Source: Prorocentrum cordatum (lineage: Eukaryota; Sar; Dinophyceae; Prorocentrales; Prorocentraceae). Taken from it: a DNA stretch of 64,000 nucleotides. The stretch covers positions 300,577 to 364,576 of the forward strand of contig CAUYUJ010003003.1 of NCBI GenBank assembly GCA_963575745.1, read 5' to 3'. The position numbers and the translations under genes are program-made. The notes under the pieces are model-generated. The model ran no database searches. It saw only the letters and a program-made list of their open reading frames with translations, and was not told the DNA's origin. Shown piece by piece: positions 1-9,838 of this stretch. Positions within the stretch are counted from its first letter, which is position 1. Each line of letters opens with the position of its first letter.

Positions 1-158
1 AGCTAAGCTAAGATAGGCTAGACTAGGCTAGGTTAAGCTAAGCTAAGCTAAGCTAAACTAAGCTAAGCTAAGCTAAGCTAGGCTAGGCTAAGCTAAGCTA
101 AGCTAAGCTAAGTTAAGCTAGGCTAAGCTAAGATGAGATAAGCGACGCTAAGCTAAGG
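1..158. repeat. AGCTA pentanucleotide satellite (left copy)
   Basis: Near-uninterrupted tandem AGCTA/AGCTT units with scattered substitutions. It starts at the window edge, so its full length is unknown. It is the inverted counterpart of the array at 22110-22555. Confidence 0.95.
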
Positions 159-275
159 GCCTTCACTGGGGGAACCGCGGGGCGGATACTGGGGGAACCG
201 CCCGGGGCGACTTCCACTGCCCGGTCCCTTTAAGCTAACACAGTAAGAACCCTTCTAGGCAGAGCCTAGGTAGGG
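159..275 (+). repeat. Composite repeat next to the AGCTA satellite
   Basis: About 115 bp with two GGGGGAACCGC motifs, ending in GCAGAGCCTAGGTAGGG. The same segment in reverse complement lies at 21976-22105, again touching an AGCTA-type satellite. The terminal CCTAGGTAGGG also occurs at 22897-22907, so this 11-mer may mark an element boundary. Confidence 0.85.
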
Positions 276-413
276 AATAAATACACACAAATGAAAAGAT
301 TACCCATCTTATCCTATATTTTTGGGTTTTTTGTCTTCCCCCCACTGCCCATATTTTCCTATATTTCCTAAGGAATCGACGATTCATTGTGTCTGTGTGG
401 TTTTCCCCTCCTG
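271..413 (+). mobile_element. Family A element, 5' end replaced
   Basis: Contains the family A interior: AATAAATACACACAAATG, CCCATATTTTC-like steps, GTCTTCCCCCCAC, and the 3' part ATTGTGTCTGTGTG then CCCCTCCTG. The usual TGAAGGGG start is missing because the copy abuts CCTAGGTAGGG. No target duplication is visible. Confidence 0.75.
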
Positions 414-483
414 GGTCTGGTTCTGGGCCGGTGCTCCAGCGATCTGCGTCGGCCAGTCGCGCAAGAGCAGGCCGGGGGTGAGG

Positions 484-532
484 GTGGTCCTGGCCTGTCG
501 CCAGAAGCGAAGCGAAGCGAAGCGAAGCGAGC
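484..532 (+). repeat. (AAGCG)n microsatellite
   Basis: Five to six tandem AAGCG units in otherwise unclassified GC-rich sequence (414-807). Confidence 0.85.
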
Positions 533-807
533 CACCAGTGCGGACAGATGTCTGGGCCGACCCAGGACCTGGTGGGTAGGCCGTGGCCTCCAGAAGCCTC
601 ATCGATGAGCTGCACGCAGTCCTGGCCCGTCGCCAGCAGCAGTCGCCCAAGGCGGCCAAGATCTGGTCCCTGGGGGGAGGGCGGGGGCACCGGGGCCCGC
701 GCCGAACGGGGAAACGAGACACACACACAGAAGACAGATACCGTTCCCCGCTCGCTGCCCGGCTTCGCGCGTGCCGTTCTCATCTTCGGGGTTGCTCTCT
801 CCTCTAA

Positions 808-959
808 TGAAGGGGCCCCAGGACACACAAATAAATACACACAAATAAAATGATTCCCCATATTTTCTCATATTTTCAGGGTTTTTGTCTTCCCCCCACT
901 TCCCATATTTTCCTGGGAATCGACGATTCATTGTGTCTGTGTGTTTCTTCCCCTCCTGA
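808..959 (+). mobile_element. Family A element with 5-bp target duplication TCTAA
   Basis: Reference copy. It begins TGAAGGGGCCCCAGGACACAC, continues with AAATAAATACACACAAAT, then CCCATATTTTC repeats around a GGTTTTTGTCTTCCCCCCAC core, and ends CCCCTCCTGA. The ends are imperfect inverted repeats (TGAAGGGG against TCAGGAGGGG in reverse complement). TCTAA occurs at 803-807 and again at 960-964, directly flanking the element. No coding capacity, so it is non-autonomous. The transposase class is unknown. Confidence 0.9.
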
Positions 960-1132
960 TCTAAGGCGTGGTCCAGACCTTCTCTGGCGCCGGCCTCGCC
1001 GAGCAGAAATGCACAATGTCTGCCCGGGCATCGACGGCTGGACGGCACGGGGCCACAGCAGCGAATCGGGGCAGCGCTCGGCGCGGCACGGGTAAGGGAT
1101 CTCCGAGATCTGGCGGTTCTGAAGGGTGCATT

Positions 1133-1295
1133 TGAAGGGGAACTGGGACACACAAATAAATACACACAAATGAAAATATCCCCCATATTTTCCCATATTT
1201 TCTGGGTTTTTGTCTTCCCTCCCACTTCCCATATTTTCCCATATTTTCTGGGAAATCCACGATTAATTGTGTCTGTGTGTTTCTTTCCCTCCTGA
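1133..1295 (+). mobile_element. Family A element with 5-bp target duplication GCATT
   Basis: Complete copy from TGAAGGGGAAC to CCCTCCTGA, flanked by GCATT at 1128-1132 and 1296-1300. It has two clean tandem CCATATTTTC steps on each side of the CT-rich core. Confidence 0.9.
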
Positions 1296-1339
1296 GCATT
1301 GGCCGCCACGGCCTTCCCTCCACTCCCTTCACCTCGCAG

Positions 1340-1790
1340 CGGCGGCGCCGACATCGCACGGCGGCGACACCGCACGCGGGGCGACGAACGAACGAGGGCA
1401 GTCACGACATCGTCGGACGATGGCGACGACAGACGACGACGAACGAACGCAGATGACGACGACGGAGAATGGTGCCGACGACGGCGATGCCAACGCCGAA
1501 CGAACGACGGCGACGAATCGACGAAGGTCACGACTGCGAAGACAAAAGACCCCATAATCAAGTCGACAAGCCGGAACGGCAATCGGAATGAATCGGATCA
1601 GTGGAAATCGGTCACCAAGAAGGGAGAGAGCGAATCGGCAAGCATCGGCAAGCTAATAAGACCTCCATGGAAAACCCCGGATCCAAATCGGAATCCGAAC
1701 TCGGATCGGATCGGAATCGGACTCGATCGAAATCGAATCGAGCCGAGTGGCAGGCACCGAAACGAGACCTGCGAGAGCTACGAGTAATCG
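1340..1790 (+). repeat. Degenerate GACGACGAA and ATCGGA repeats
   Basis: 1340-1540 is rich in GACGACGAACGAACG-type steps. 1570-1745 is built of ATCGGA/ATCGAA steps. Open frames here read as Arg/Asp/Thr-rich or Ser/Asn/Arg-rich low-complexity peptides, so I do not treat them as genes. Confidence 0.7.
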
Positions 1791-1919
1791 GCCCCGATCT
1801 GATCCCTATCCCTGGGAGTGACAAGCCCTCAGAACACGAGGGCATCCTTAGAATTGGTATCGAGATCGGATGATGCCAATCATAGGGACGGGGCGGCAAG
1901 CAGGGAAGGACACCCTGAC

Positions 1920-2045
1920 AAGGCCAGGAGGAGACGGCCAAGAAGGAGGAGAGAGACGAGGAGGAAAAGGAGGAAAAGGATGAGGAGGAGGACAAGAAGG
2001 AGGAGGAGGAGGACGAGGACGACGAGGAGGAGGAAGAGCAGGAAG
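1920..2045 (+). repeat. (GAG/AAG)n purine tract
   Basis: About 125 bp of almost pure purine on the plus strand, mixed GAG, AAG and GAC triplets. Confidence 0.85.
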
Positions 2046-2220
2046 ATAATGTTCCTTTCTGGTAAGCGAGCTCCTGCCGCGGTGCCGCCGCCGGGAGCCG
2101 GCGTCGCCGCTGCCGACGGTGGCACGCTCGCTGCGGCTGGCGCGGATGTGCCACGTGTGGCCGTGCTCGTCCTGCTGCCCGCGGCGGCGGCGAAGCCGAA
2201 GCGATAGAGAACAGCTACCA

Positions 2221-2895
2221 CCATCATCAACCACCACCCATCATCATCACCAGCATCCTCCTCATCACCAACATCATCATTGTCATCACCATCACCACCA
2301 TCCTCCTCCTCCTCATCATCGTCACCGTCATCAGAACTCTCATCATCCTCGCAAACGCAATTGCCATCCCCATCCTCATGAACATCATACTCCTACTCAT
2401 CGTCATCAGCATCATCAGCATCAGCATCATCACCATCATCATCACCATCACAGTCGCCATCGACACCCCCATACACTACAATGATCAGCAGAATCATCAT
2501 CCTGATCATCGGCATGATCATCATCATCACAACCACCACCATCACCATCACAAGCACCATCATCGTCATCACCACCACCAACACCAACATCATCGCCATC
2601 AGCATCATCACCACCAGCACAATCAGCATAAGCATTATCAGATCCATAATCATCACCAACACCATCATCACCATCATCGCAGTCGCCATCGCCATCGCCA
2701 TCCCTACCCCGATCATCATCATCACCATCATCACCACTATCATGAGTACCAAGAACATCCTCATCATACTCATAATCATGGCCATCGTCATCACTACCAT
2801 CATAATCACTAATAACGTCACCATCATCACCATCATAATCATCAGCAGCATCATCAACAACAACACCATCACCACCACCACCATCACCATCCCAA
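2221..2895 (+). repeat. (CAT/CAC)n trinucleotide block
   Basis: About 675 bp of degenerate CAT, CAC and ATC triplets. Translation gives poly-His, poly-Ile/Thr, poly-Met or poly-Asp depending on frame and strand. Every frame is open for long distances, as expected for a triplet repeat. Confidence 0.9.
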
Positions 2896-3059
2896 TCCTC
2901 GGGGATGGTTGTCGTCCTGGTTCCATTGTTCATGGTTCTGGGCCGCGGTACCGGTCCAAGGGGGCCGATATCGAGAAACAACCGCGTATCCCCGTAGCGC
3001 CCCCCGCTTCGGTGTCAACTCGCGGGGGCCTCCGATGCCATGTTGCTGGTTCTTGCAAA

Positions 3060-3155
3060 CCGACGCCAACCGACGCCAGCCGATGCGAATCGACGCAAGT
3101 GACGCAAATCGACGCTCAACGACGCGAATTCTACGCGAAATCGACGCTTATCAAT
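3060..3155 (+). repeat. 10-bp-period CGACGCNAAT repeat
   Basis: Degenerate units such as CGACGCCAAC, CGATGCGAAT and CGACGCTCAA, spaced close to 10 bp. Confidence 0.75.
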
Positions 3156-3329
3156 GCCACATCGGGGCTTCCTCGAAAACATGTGTTTATTATACCTGGG
3201 GGATAACACATGTAACCTCGGGAGGGGGGGGGGGGGCTGGGGGGGTAGCGGCAAAAGGGGCCGCGGCGCGCACCTCCCGAGGCGCGCCGCCTACATCGTC
3301 GTCGTCGTCGTCGTCCAAGCAAACGACGC

Positions 3330-3500
3330 CTGTGCCCACAGCGCCTTTGTGCACCAGAACCTATGCAAAAATGGTATGCGTGTGCGCCACAACGCCTTTG
3401 TGCATCACACTGTTTGTGTACACCACGGCGCACGTGTGCACCACAGCTGCTGCCTCAGCACCCCTGTGCACCACAATGCCTGCGTACAGCACTAAGCTTG
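3330..3500 (+). repeat. 18-bp minisatellite (CACCACAGCGCCTGTGTA type)
   Basis: Irregular runs of GTGCACCACAACGCC-like units. Translation gives repeating CVHH or APQRLC motifs. The same family occurs at 3845-3905, 5085-5310, 44830-45145 and, inverted, 45545-45840. Confidence 0.8.
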
Positions 3501-4166
3501 CGTACGCCTGAAGGTACCAGCGCGGCTTGGGGGCGCGCGGAGCGGCGCCAGCCGAGGGAATACAGGCAGAAAAGCCAGAGGAACACCAGCACCAGCAGGA
3601 GCAGGACGAACAAACAGAACCCCACGATGGGGTCGACAGCTCGGGGCCCGCGCCCTTGTTCCAAGAGCACTGCCAAGATGCACGCCATCATCTAACTGCA
3701 TGTACACCTCCACGGCCTCGACGGGGACAAATTCCTGGGTACCAAAGGGGGCCCGAATGTATCATATTCAATATGTGATCTGTTTTGTGATCACTGGTTC
3801 TTCTGGCCCGAGGAACGCTCGGACATCCTGAGCCCACAACGAATGTGAAACACAACACCTGTGTGCACCGGGATGCTTGTGTACACCACAATGCCCGCGT
3901 CCTGTATGCGCAAGGAGGACGACGACGAGGACAAAAATCCGCCGGCCCCCTTGTGGGGCAGGCACGTGATTCGCAGTTTCCTGTACCAGTTGTAGCTTGT
4001 AGTTTCCAGTGTTACAGTTCTGCTTCTTGCTGGTCACTGTAACTAGTTGACTTCTTGCTGATTACTGTAACTAGTTGATTGACCGCGCGAGGGGGGGGAG
4101 GCCCAAACAGGATTTTTAGCCTCACCTGGGCGCGTTGTCTGAATTGCTGGGGGGGCTCGAAATCGA
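3500..4166. other. Unclassified stretch with a short minisatellite fragment
   Basis: No gene recognised. 3845-3905 holds three to four units of the 18-bp minisatellite. 4030-4080 contains two near-identical TTCTTGCTGRTYACTGTAAC units, a small direct repeat. Confidence 0.6.
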
Positions 4167-4764
4167 CACCCCTCACGCAGATCCGCGGGGTCAGGGTCCA
4201 AAAACACATGGGATTTGCCACATTTCTGCAATTCGGTGCCACCCCTCACGCAGATCCGCGGGGTCAGGGTCCAAAAACAAGGGATTTGCCACATTTCTGA
4301 AATTCGGTGCCACCCCTCACGCAGATCCGCGGGGTCAGGGTCCAAAAACACAAGGGATTTGCCACATTTCGGAAATTCGGTGCCACCCCTCACGCAGATC
4401 CGCGGGGTCAGGGTCCAAACACAGAGGGGATTTGCCACATGTCTAAATTCGGTGCCACCCCTCACGCAGATCCGCGGGGTCAGGGTCCAAAAACACAAGA
4501 GATTTGCCACATGTCTGAAATTCGGTGCCACCCCTCACGCAAATCCGCGGGGTCAGGGTCCAAAAACACAAGAGATTTGCAACATTTCTGAAATTCGGTG
4601 CCACCCCTCACGCAGATCCGCGGGGTCAGGGTCCAAAAACACAGGGATTTGCCACCTTTCTGAAATTCGGTGCCACCCCTTACGCAGATCCGCGGGGTCA
4701 GGGTCCAAAAACACAGGGGATTTGGCACATTTCTGAAATTCGGTGCCACCCTTCACGCACATCC
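4167..4764 (+). repeat. 73-bp tandem repeat, eight full units plus a partial
   Basis: Units start at 4167, 4240, 4311, 4384, 4456, 4529, 4602 and 4674, with a partial at 4747, so the unit length is 71-73 bp. Each unit carries CACCCCTCACGCAGATCCGC, then GGTCAGGGTCCAAAAACAC, then a TTTGCCACATTTCTGAAATT segment. The units are very similar, mostly single substitutions and 1-2 bp indels. Both strands read open through the array, as expected for a homogeneous repeat without stops. Confidence 0.95.
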
Positions 4765-4882
4765 ATCGCAAGGCGTGGTAACCCAAACTGCGAGAACTCC
4801 CTCGGCCCTTGAATCGCAAGGTGTGGTAACTAAGCCCGTACACCATACACGTCTTACCAATCGCCAGGTGTGGTAACCCCTC
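4762..4882 (+). repeat. Three dispersed copies of ATCGCAAGGTGTGGTAACC
   Basis: The 19-mer, with one to two mismatches per copy, recurs at about 4763, 4812 and 4860, roughly 48-50 bp apart, directly next to the 73-bp array. Confidence 0.8.
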
Positions 4883-5084
4883 CTGTGATCAGTTGGTTTT
4901 GCTGATTGCGAATCGGCTTCGCATGAAGTTTCGATACTGCTTCACAACAGCGCCAAGGCCTCATGACTTAGCTCTTCCATGGCCCATTCTCCGAGAGAGG
5001 GGGCCGGCGGCAGGGGGCGAAGCCCTTACGGATAAAGAGGGAGGAGGAGGAAGCAGGAAGAGATGCGTGGGTACATCATAGCCC

Positions 5085-5310
5085 ACCATGCACGCTTACA
5101 TCATAGCGACTTTGCGCACTACAACGGTTGTGCACATCACAGCGCCTGTGTAAACTAACACGGCTTGTGATGTGTACACCAAAATGCCTCAGTACACCCA
5201 CTATGCCTGTGTACACCACAGCTGCTGCTGCAACGACAGATGTGTGCGCCACAGAGCTGGTGTACACCGCAGTGCCTGCGTACACCATCATGCGCCCGCG
5301 TGCACCACAG
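5085..5310 (+). repeat. 18-bp minisatellite block
   Basis: CACCACAGCTGCTGC, GTACACCACAATGCC and similar units over about 225 bp, same family as 3330-3500. The degenerate units suggest an old array. Confidence 0.8.
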
Positions 5311-5489
5311 GCCCTAGGCTGCCCGGGATCGCGCACTGGACCGGGCTGGGGCGTTACCGTATCGGGGGGGGGAGAGAGACAAAAAGGGGGTAACATGTGC
5401 ATTCCCTTGGGAGGATACAAAAACAGCCTCTCATGGATCATCAGACGCTAATCGACGCTAGCGCACTCTAAAGACAAAATTTCGAATTT

Positions 5490-5680
5490 GTGTTCCTGTT
5501 CCCGCGCCGATCCCAATCGGGGATCTACTGACCCGGGTCAATCCAAACCGGGGTCAGTCGGGCTTTGCAAGATCCTGCAGGATCATGCACCCAACCCCGG
5601 GTCAACGCACCCTGGCTCTGCAGGATCCTGCAAGATCCGGCGCCCTGACGGACCCACAATTACATTGACCCCCGTCTCTT
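5490..5680. repeat. Foldback sequence around GCAAGATCCTGCAGGATC
   Basis: TTTGCAAGATCCTGCAGGAT at about 5565 is matched in inverted orientation by CTGCAGGATCCTGCAAGATC at about 5620. Several GACCCCGG/CCGGGGTC steps surround it. Probably a short inverted-repeat element; only one copy seen. Confidence 0.55.
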
Positions 5681-5831
5681 GAGCCCCGACTGCCGCCGGC
5701 CCACGCACTGGATGAGCACGATGAAGCGGGATCCTGAGAAAACGCGGGCCCTGGATACCTTTGGCTCTTCCCCAAGACCTGCTCTTCATCCCGAGTCTCT
5801 CGGACGGTCCGAGAGGGCCCGTGGAGGTAGA

Positions 5832-6007
5832 GGCCTCCTGGATCCTAGATGGGGTCGGAGTAGATGGGGTCGGAGTCGACGTCGACGCAAATCGGCGACG
5901 TCGACGTGACGCAAATCGGGCTGCACACCGAGCGGCATCGGCGATGCATCGGCGATGCGGCGCGATCCCCCGACCCCCTCTACTCCGACCCCATCTGGGA
6001 GGCCTAG
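5832..6007 (+). mobile_element. Family F foldback element
   Basis: Starts with GGCCTCCTGG and GATGGGGTCGGAGTAGATGG and ends with TACTCCGACCCCATCTGGGA then GGCCTAG, which is the inverted form. The interior is made of CATCGGCGATGC palindromic steps. Related copies lie at 18529-18744, 39626-39860, 52515-52680 and 58548-58729. Confidence 0.8.
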
Positions 6008-6232
6008 ATTGGGAGTCCCGAAACGGTGCGGTGACAGACCGTGCGGTGACCTCCAAATCCCCCAAGACCTCACCGCACGGTCCGTCACCGCACGGTCTTG
6101 GGACCCCGGAGGCCCCTGTCCCCCGAGACGTCCTCGGAGAACGGCCCGAGCCCCAAAACCGTGCGGTGACCCCGAATCCCCACCGGTTCACCGCACGGCG
6201 TGGCCATCACGCCGTTTGGGGGCCCCCGACTC
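6008..6232 (+). mobile_element. Family H element
   Basis: Built around CCGTGCGGTGA and its reverse complement TCACCGCACGG, each several times, with GAGACGTCCTCGGAGAACGG in the middle. It lies between two direct copies of the family F right end (5979-6007 and 6233-6262). Other copies: 8498-8706 and 27976-28200. Confidence 0.75.
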
Positions 6233-6315
6233 TGCTCCGACCCCCATCTGGGAGGCCTAGAGGAGGGCCCCGCACTATCGTCGGAGGTCCGGGGAGGGAC
6301 CGCGGCGGAACCATC

Positions 6316-6468
6316 TGAAGGGGCCCTGGGACACACAAACAAATACACACAAATCAAACTATTCCCCATATTTTCTGGGTTTTTGTCTTCCCCCCCACTT
6401 CCCATATCTTCCCATATTTTCTGGGGCATCGAGGATCAATTGCGTCTCTGTGTTTTTTCCCCTCCTGA
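6316..6468 (+). mobile_element. Family A element with 5-bp target duplication CCATC
   Basis: Complete copy, TGAAGGGGCCC to CCCCTCCTGA, flanked by CCATC at 6311-6315 and 6469-6473. Confidence 0.9.
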
Positions 6469-6896
6469 CCATCGGCTCGCCGCCAGCCCCCCGGGCGGGG
6501 GGGGTCCTTGAGCACGACGGCGCCGCGGGCGCAGGCCGCGAGGGCCGCCTCCGTGGTCTCCGCCTCGCGGAGCTCGAAGAAGCCGTAGAGGCCGTTGCCC
6601 TTCAGGGGGGGGGGCGCCCCCCTGGCTCGCCATCGCTCGGGCGTCCGCTTCCCGTGCACTTTTCTTCCGGTGTCGCGCGTGCTTTTTTTTGTTTTGCTCG
6701 AGGACCCAGGATGGTCCTCGAGGGTCCTCGCCGAGAAAGACATGCACACGTCCGAGCGATGCCAGGTTCGGGGGGGCGGCCCCCCTGGCGGGGGCCCCCC
6801 CAGCTTCCACACCCTCCGACCAGCAGGGGGCCCATGTGGCGTCGAGGGGCCGACGCGTGGCACAGACATTCACGCTCGGAACGCCGCGCGGGTGCC
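6469..6896. other. Unclassified GC-rich stretch
   Basis: No gene or repeat family recognised. It contains G and C homopolymer runs, and open frames on both strands that have no protein-like character. Confidence 0.4.
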
Positions 6897-7050
6897 TCCG
6901 CCTCCTCCTCCTCCTCCTCCTCCGCCTCCGCCTCCGCCTCCGCCTCCTCCTCCTCCTCCTCCTCCTCCTCCTCCTCCTCCTCCTCCTCCTCCTCCTCCTC
7001 CTCCTCCTCCCCCTCCTCCTCCTCCTCCTCCTCCTCCTCCTCCTCCTCCG
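6897..7050 (+). repeat. (CTC/CGC)n pyrimidine tract
   Basis: About 150 bp of CTC triplets with a few CGC units. Gives poly-Ser, poly-Pro, poly-Leu or, on the other strand, poly-Glu frames. Confidence 0.95.
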
Positions 7051-7607
7051 CCCTGGACACCCTTCCCCCGGTACGCGAGGCGCCGGAGGGCGGCGCCGGA
7101 GGCCCGGTCAGGTCGACCCGGCGCTGATCCAAGAAATCTGCGCGGAGCTCCTCACATCGATGTTGGTGCAGTGCCACCCGAGAAAGTCTCGGAATCAGCC
7201 ACGTGCCTGGTCCGAAGGTGTGAAAAGGTGGAGGGCCAGGGCCCATGATCAACGTTTCGCCGATCCCTCGCACCACTGGCGTGGCCTGGGCCCCATTGGC
7301 CGAGTCCCCCCCCCCCCCCACCCCCCCCCCCGGATGGTGAACGTTTTCTCATTTGGCGTTTCGACATCGGGTTGAAGGGGGGGGAGGGGGGGGGTCTGAC
7401 TCTGGACCCCTGCTCAGTGCGACCGTTTGCACCACTACGTCCCGCGGGGGAAGCTCCACCTGCTGGAAACGGTCGCCCAAAACCAGGCAAGACCTACTCC
7501 ACGGGGGGGGGGGTGGGGGGGTGCGAAGGCTTGCGCCGGTCGGCGAAACAGTGAATAAGAAAACGTTCACCTGGATGGCGATAGAAGCGATAGAAGGCTG
7601 TTCCGTG
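7051..7607. other. Unclassified stretch with long C and G runs
   Basis: No gene seen. C and G homopolymers occur near 7306-7332, 7376-7397 and 7503-7521. 7271-7303 (GGCGTGGCCTGGGCCCCATT region) recurs near 49906-49938 with few changes. Confidence 0.5.
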
Positions 7608-7612
7608 CTGAT

Positions 7613-7776
7613 TGAAGGGGCCCCCAGGACACACAAATAAATACACACAAATAAAAAGATGCCCCATATTTTCCCATGTTTTCTGGGTTCCTGTCTTCCC
7701 CCCCACTCCCCATATCTTCCCATATTTTCTGGGGCATCGAGGATCAATTGCGTCTGTGTGCTTCTTTTCCTCCTGA
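7613..7776 (+). mobile_element. Family A element with 5-bp target duplication CTGAT
   Basis: Complete copy flanked by CTGAT at 7608-7612 and 7777-7781. The last third reads GGGGCATCGAGGATCAATTG, as in the 6316-6468 copy, so these two form a subgroup. Confidence 0.9.
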
Positions 7777-7924
7777 CTGATTTCCATGGGCCTGCCCCTA
7801 ACTCTGGGGTTGCGGGATGGTGGGGCTGAGATGCCGTGGCCCGGTGTGTCAGGTGCAAGGCCACGGGGCCATCCAATCGCGCACGCGCTCGTGATTGTCG
7901 ATCCAATTTTTCGCTACAGGGCAG

Positions 7925-8100
7925 ATTGGAACAGAAACGGATAGGACATCGGAACGACACTGGAATGAGACTGGAACGGGTCTGGAACGAAGAACGAAAC
8001 TGGAACGTAATAGAAATGAGACCGGAACGGAACTGAGACGAGACTGGAATCAAACGGGCCGAAATAGGAAGAACACTGGAACGGAACTGGAACGGAACCC
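7925..8100 (+). repeat. 11-bp-period (ACTGGAACGGA)n repeat
   Basis: Degenerate units such as GGAACGACACT, GGAATGAGACT and GGAACGGGTCT follow each other at about 11 bp. Confidence 0.85.
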
Positions 8101-8104
8101 CATC

Positions 8105-8268
8105 GGTGAGCTGTCCCTCTACAGGAGGAATCTTCGAAAAGAGTCAAATAATAAGCCTGGGACGATTTCTCCAGCATTGTCTGCTTACGTTTGAACATGT
8201 TTGGGGGTATTTCTGCTTTTTCGCCCCAACTCCCTCGGCAGGGGGACATGCCCGGCCTAACCCAAGAG
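8105..8268 (+). mobile_element. Degenerate family B element
   Basis: GAGCTGTCCCTCTACAGGAG at the left and CAGGGGGACATGCCCGGCCT at the right match the family B inverted ends, with the outer left end eroded. Confidence 0.6.
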
Positions 8269-8352
8269 GCCCCCGAGACGGCCCACGAAACAAGAAGAGA
8301 GGGGGCAGAGGCCCTGGGAGCCCTCCCCCAGACGATGGTCCCCAAGACCCCC

Positions 8353-8497
8353 ACCTCCTCCTCCTCCTCCTCCTCCTCCTCCTCCGCCTCCTCCTCCTCC
8401 TCCTCCTCCTCCTCCTCCTCCTCTTCCCCTCTCCTCCTCCTCCTCCTCCTCCTCCTCCTCCTCCTCCTCCTCCTCCTCCTCCTCCTCCTCCTCCTCC
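8353..8497 (+). repeat. (CTC)n tract
   Basis: About 145 bp of CTC triplets with one CGC and one TTC interruption, directly abutting a family H element. Confidence 0.95.
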
Positions 8498-8706
8498 GAC
8501 CGTGCGGTGACTTCGAGATCCCCCAAGACCTGTCAAAGGCACGGCCCGTCGCCGCGCGGTCTCGGGACCCTCCCTGGAGGCCCCCGTCGCCCGCTGCATC
8601 TCCTCGGAGGATGCCTCGCGCCCCAAAACCGGGCGGTGAGCCCGAAGTCCCACTTGGCGCACCGCACGGTGTGGCCACTGCACACCGTTTGGGCGCCCGC
8701 GACCTG
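8498..8706 (+). mobile_element. Family H element
   Basis: GACCGTGCGGTGACTTCGAG to CACACCGTTTGGGCGCCCGC, colinear with the 6008-6232 copy. Confidence 0.75.
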
Positions 8707-8737
8707 GCTCCCAGAGGCCCCCCCCCCCCCCAAAAAA

Positions 8738-8801
8738 GATGGAGGAGGAGGAGGAGGAGGAGGAGGAGGTGGAGGTGGAGGAGGAGGAGGAGGAGGAGGA
8801 T
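8738..8801 (+). repeat. (GGA)n tract
   Basis: About 64 bp of GGA with GGT interruptions. Purine-rich on the plus strand, opposite in sense to the CTC tract 250 bp upstream. Confidence 0.95.
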
Positions 8802-8935
8802 CCCCCGAGCTCCCCCCGGGGGCCCCGACGGAGCTCCGAGGGGCCGCCGCCTGGGCCGCCGGCAGGCCCCCGAGATGTCCCCCGTCAAGCTCCAGGAGGC
8901 TCGAGAAGTGTGTCCAGAGCAGAACCAACCGATCC

Positions 8936-9070
8936 CCACACAAATGGAAGGAGAAGGATTGCTTCAATATTCTCTGGTTTTTCGTCTTCCCCCCCCCCCC
9001 TCCCATAGGTCCCCATATGTTCCTGGACATCGACGATTCATGGTGTGTCTGTGTGTGTTTCCCCTCCTGA
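8936..9070 (+). mobile_element. Family A element, 5' truncated or diverged
   Basis: CACACAAATGG, then a CT-rich core with a long C run, CATCGACGATTCATGGTGTG and CCCCTCCTGA. The TGAAGGGG start is not recognisable. Confidence 0.7.
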
Positions 9071-9247
9071 AATGCGCGCGGCGGAGACTGCGCGGCGGCC
9101 GCTCCCCCCGCGCAGCCGGGCACACGTGTGGAGGGCATCCCGGGCGCGCGACGGCGCCCGGGAGAGGGCCGGCGGGCACCCGCGGGAAAGCCTGGCGAGG
9201 CTGCACGGTGGCCGCCAAGGCGCCCGCAGAGCCTCACTCGTGGACTT

Positions 9248-9410
9248 TCAGGAGGGGGAAAACACACACAGACACAATGAATCCTCGATTCCCGAGAAAA
9301 TATGGGAAAACATAGGAAGTGGGGGGGAAGACAAAAAAAGACGAAAACATCGGAAAATATTGGGAATCCTGTTATTTGTGTATATATTTGTGTGTCCCAG
9401 GGCCCCTTGA
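9248..9410 (-). mobile_element. Family A element, minus strand, target duplication GACTT
   Basis: The only clear minus-strand copy. On the plus strand it runs from TCAGGAGGGGG to GTGTGTCCCAGGGCCCCTTG and is flanked by GACTT at 9243-9247 and 9411-9415. It shows the family inserts in both orientations. Confidence 0.88.
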
Positions 9411-9765
9411 GACTTCTGCATCGTCACATCAGGTCTTCCCCTTTCACGATCACACGCTCGCGTTTACACTCTTCACTTGATCTGGAGGTCGGCGGGATGG
9501 CGAAAGCCTCTGGAGCAAGTACGAGCATAGAACGAACGTGCAACAAACTCGGATTCACGAAACGTAAGATTAGGCATCTCAAGGGTCCCCCGAAGCCTTG
9601 CAGCTAAGATGGGGACGGGGACAATTCCAACGATGCTGATCCACCAATATCCCATGACTTGTTGACTGCTGCGAGCAATATGATCAAAACTCCTTTCGTT
9701 CTGAACGCTCCAATTCTTTAACACACCGCGCTTGGCACCGGGCGCCCGAACCTCTACGAACGAGG
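9411..9765. other. Unclassified stretch
   Basis: Lower GC than its surroundings; no repeat family or protein similarity recognised. Confidence 0.4.
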
Positions 9766-9838
9766 GAGGAGGAGAGGGAGGAGGAGAGGGAGGAGGAGGA
9801 GGAGGAGGAGGAGGAGGAGGAGGAGGAGGAGGAGGAGG
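9766..9838 (+). repeat. (GGA)n tract
   Basis: GGAGGAGAGGGA steps passing into pure GGA. Confidence 0.95.

Noticed and set aside
1-158. Telomeric repeat at the window start
   Set aside because: The unit is AGCTA, not TTTAGGG or a similar telomere repeat, and an inverted copy is internal at 22.1 kb.
2119-3206. Poly-His, poly-Ile and poly-Asp frames in the CAT block (also 19.5-20.5 and 55.4-56.9 kb)
   Set aside because: Open only because CAT/ATG triplets contain no stops; no flanking coding signal.
4167-4764. CRISPR-like array
   Set aside because: No repeat-spacer structure: the whole 73-bp unit is conserved, and the genome is eukaryotic.
4135-4812. Repetitive proteins with DPRGQGPKTQ-type units
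   Set aside because: Translation of the 73-bp array in several frames. The unit length is not a multiple of three, so the frame shifts from unit to unit, which argues against coding.
6595-8526. Long Pro-, Ser-, Leu- and Glu-rich open frames over CTC/GGA tracts (also at 8.2, 11.4, 17.6, 19.2, 47.2, 57.9, 58.3 and 62.2 kb)
   Set aside because: They translate the triplet repeat in all frames on both strands and carry no conserved domain outside it.
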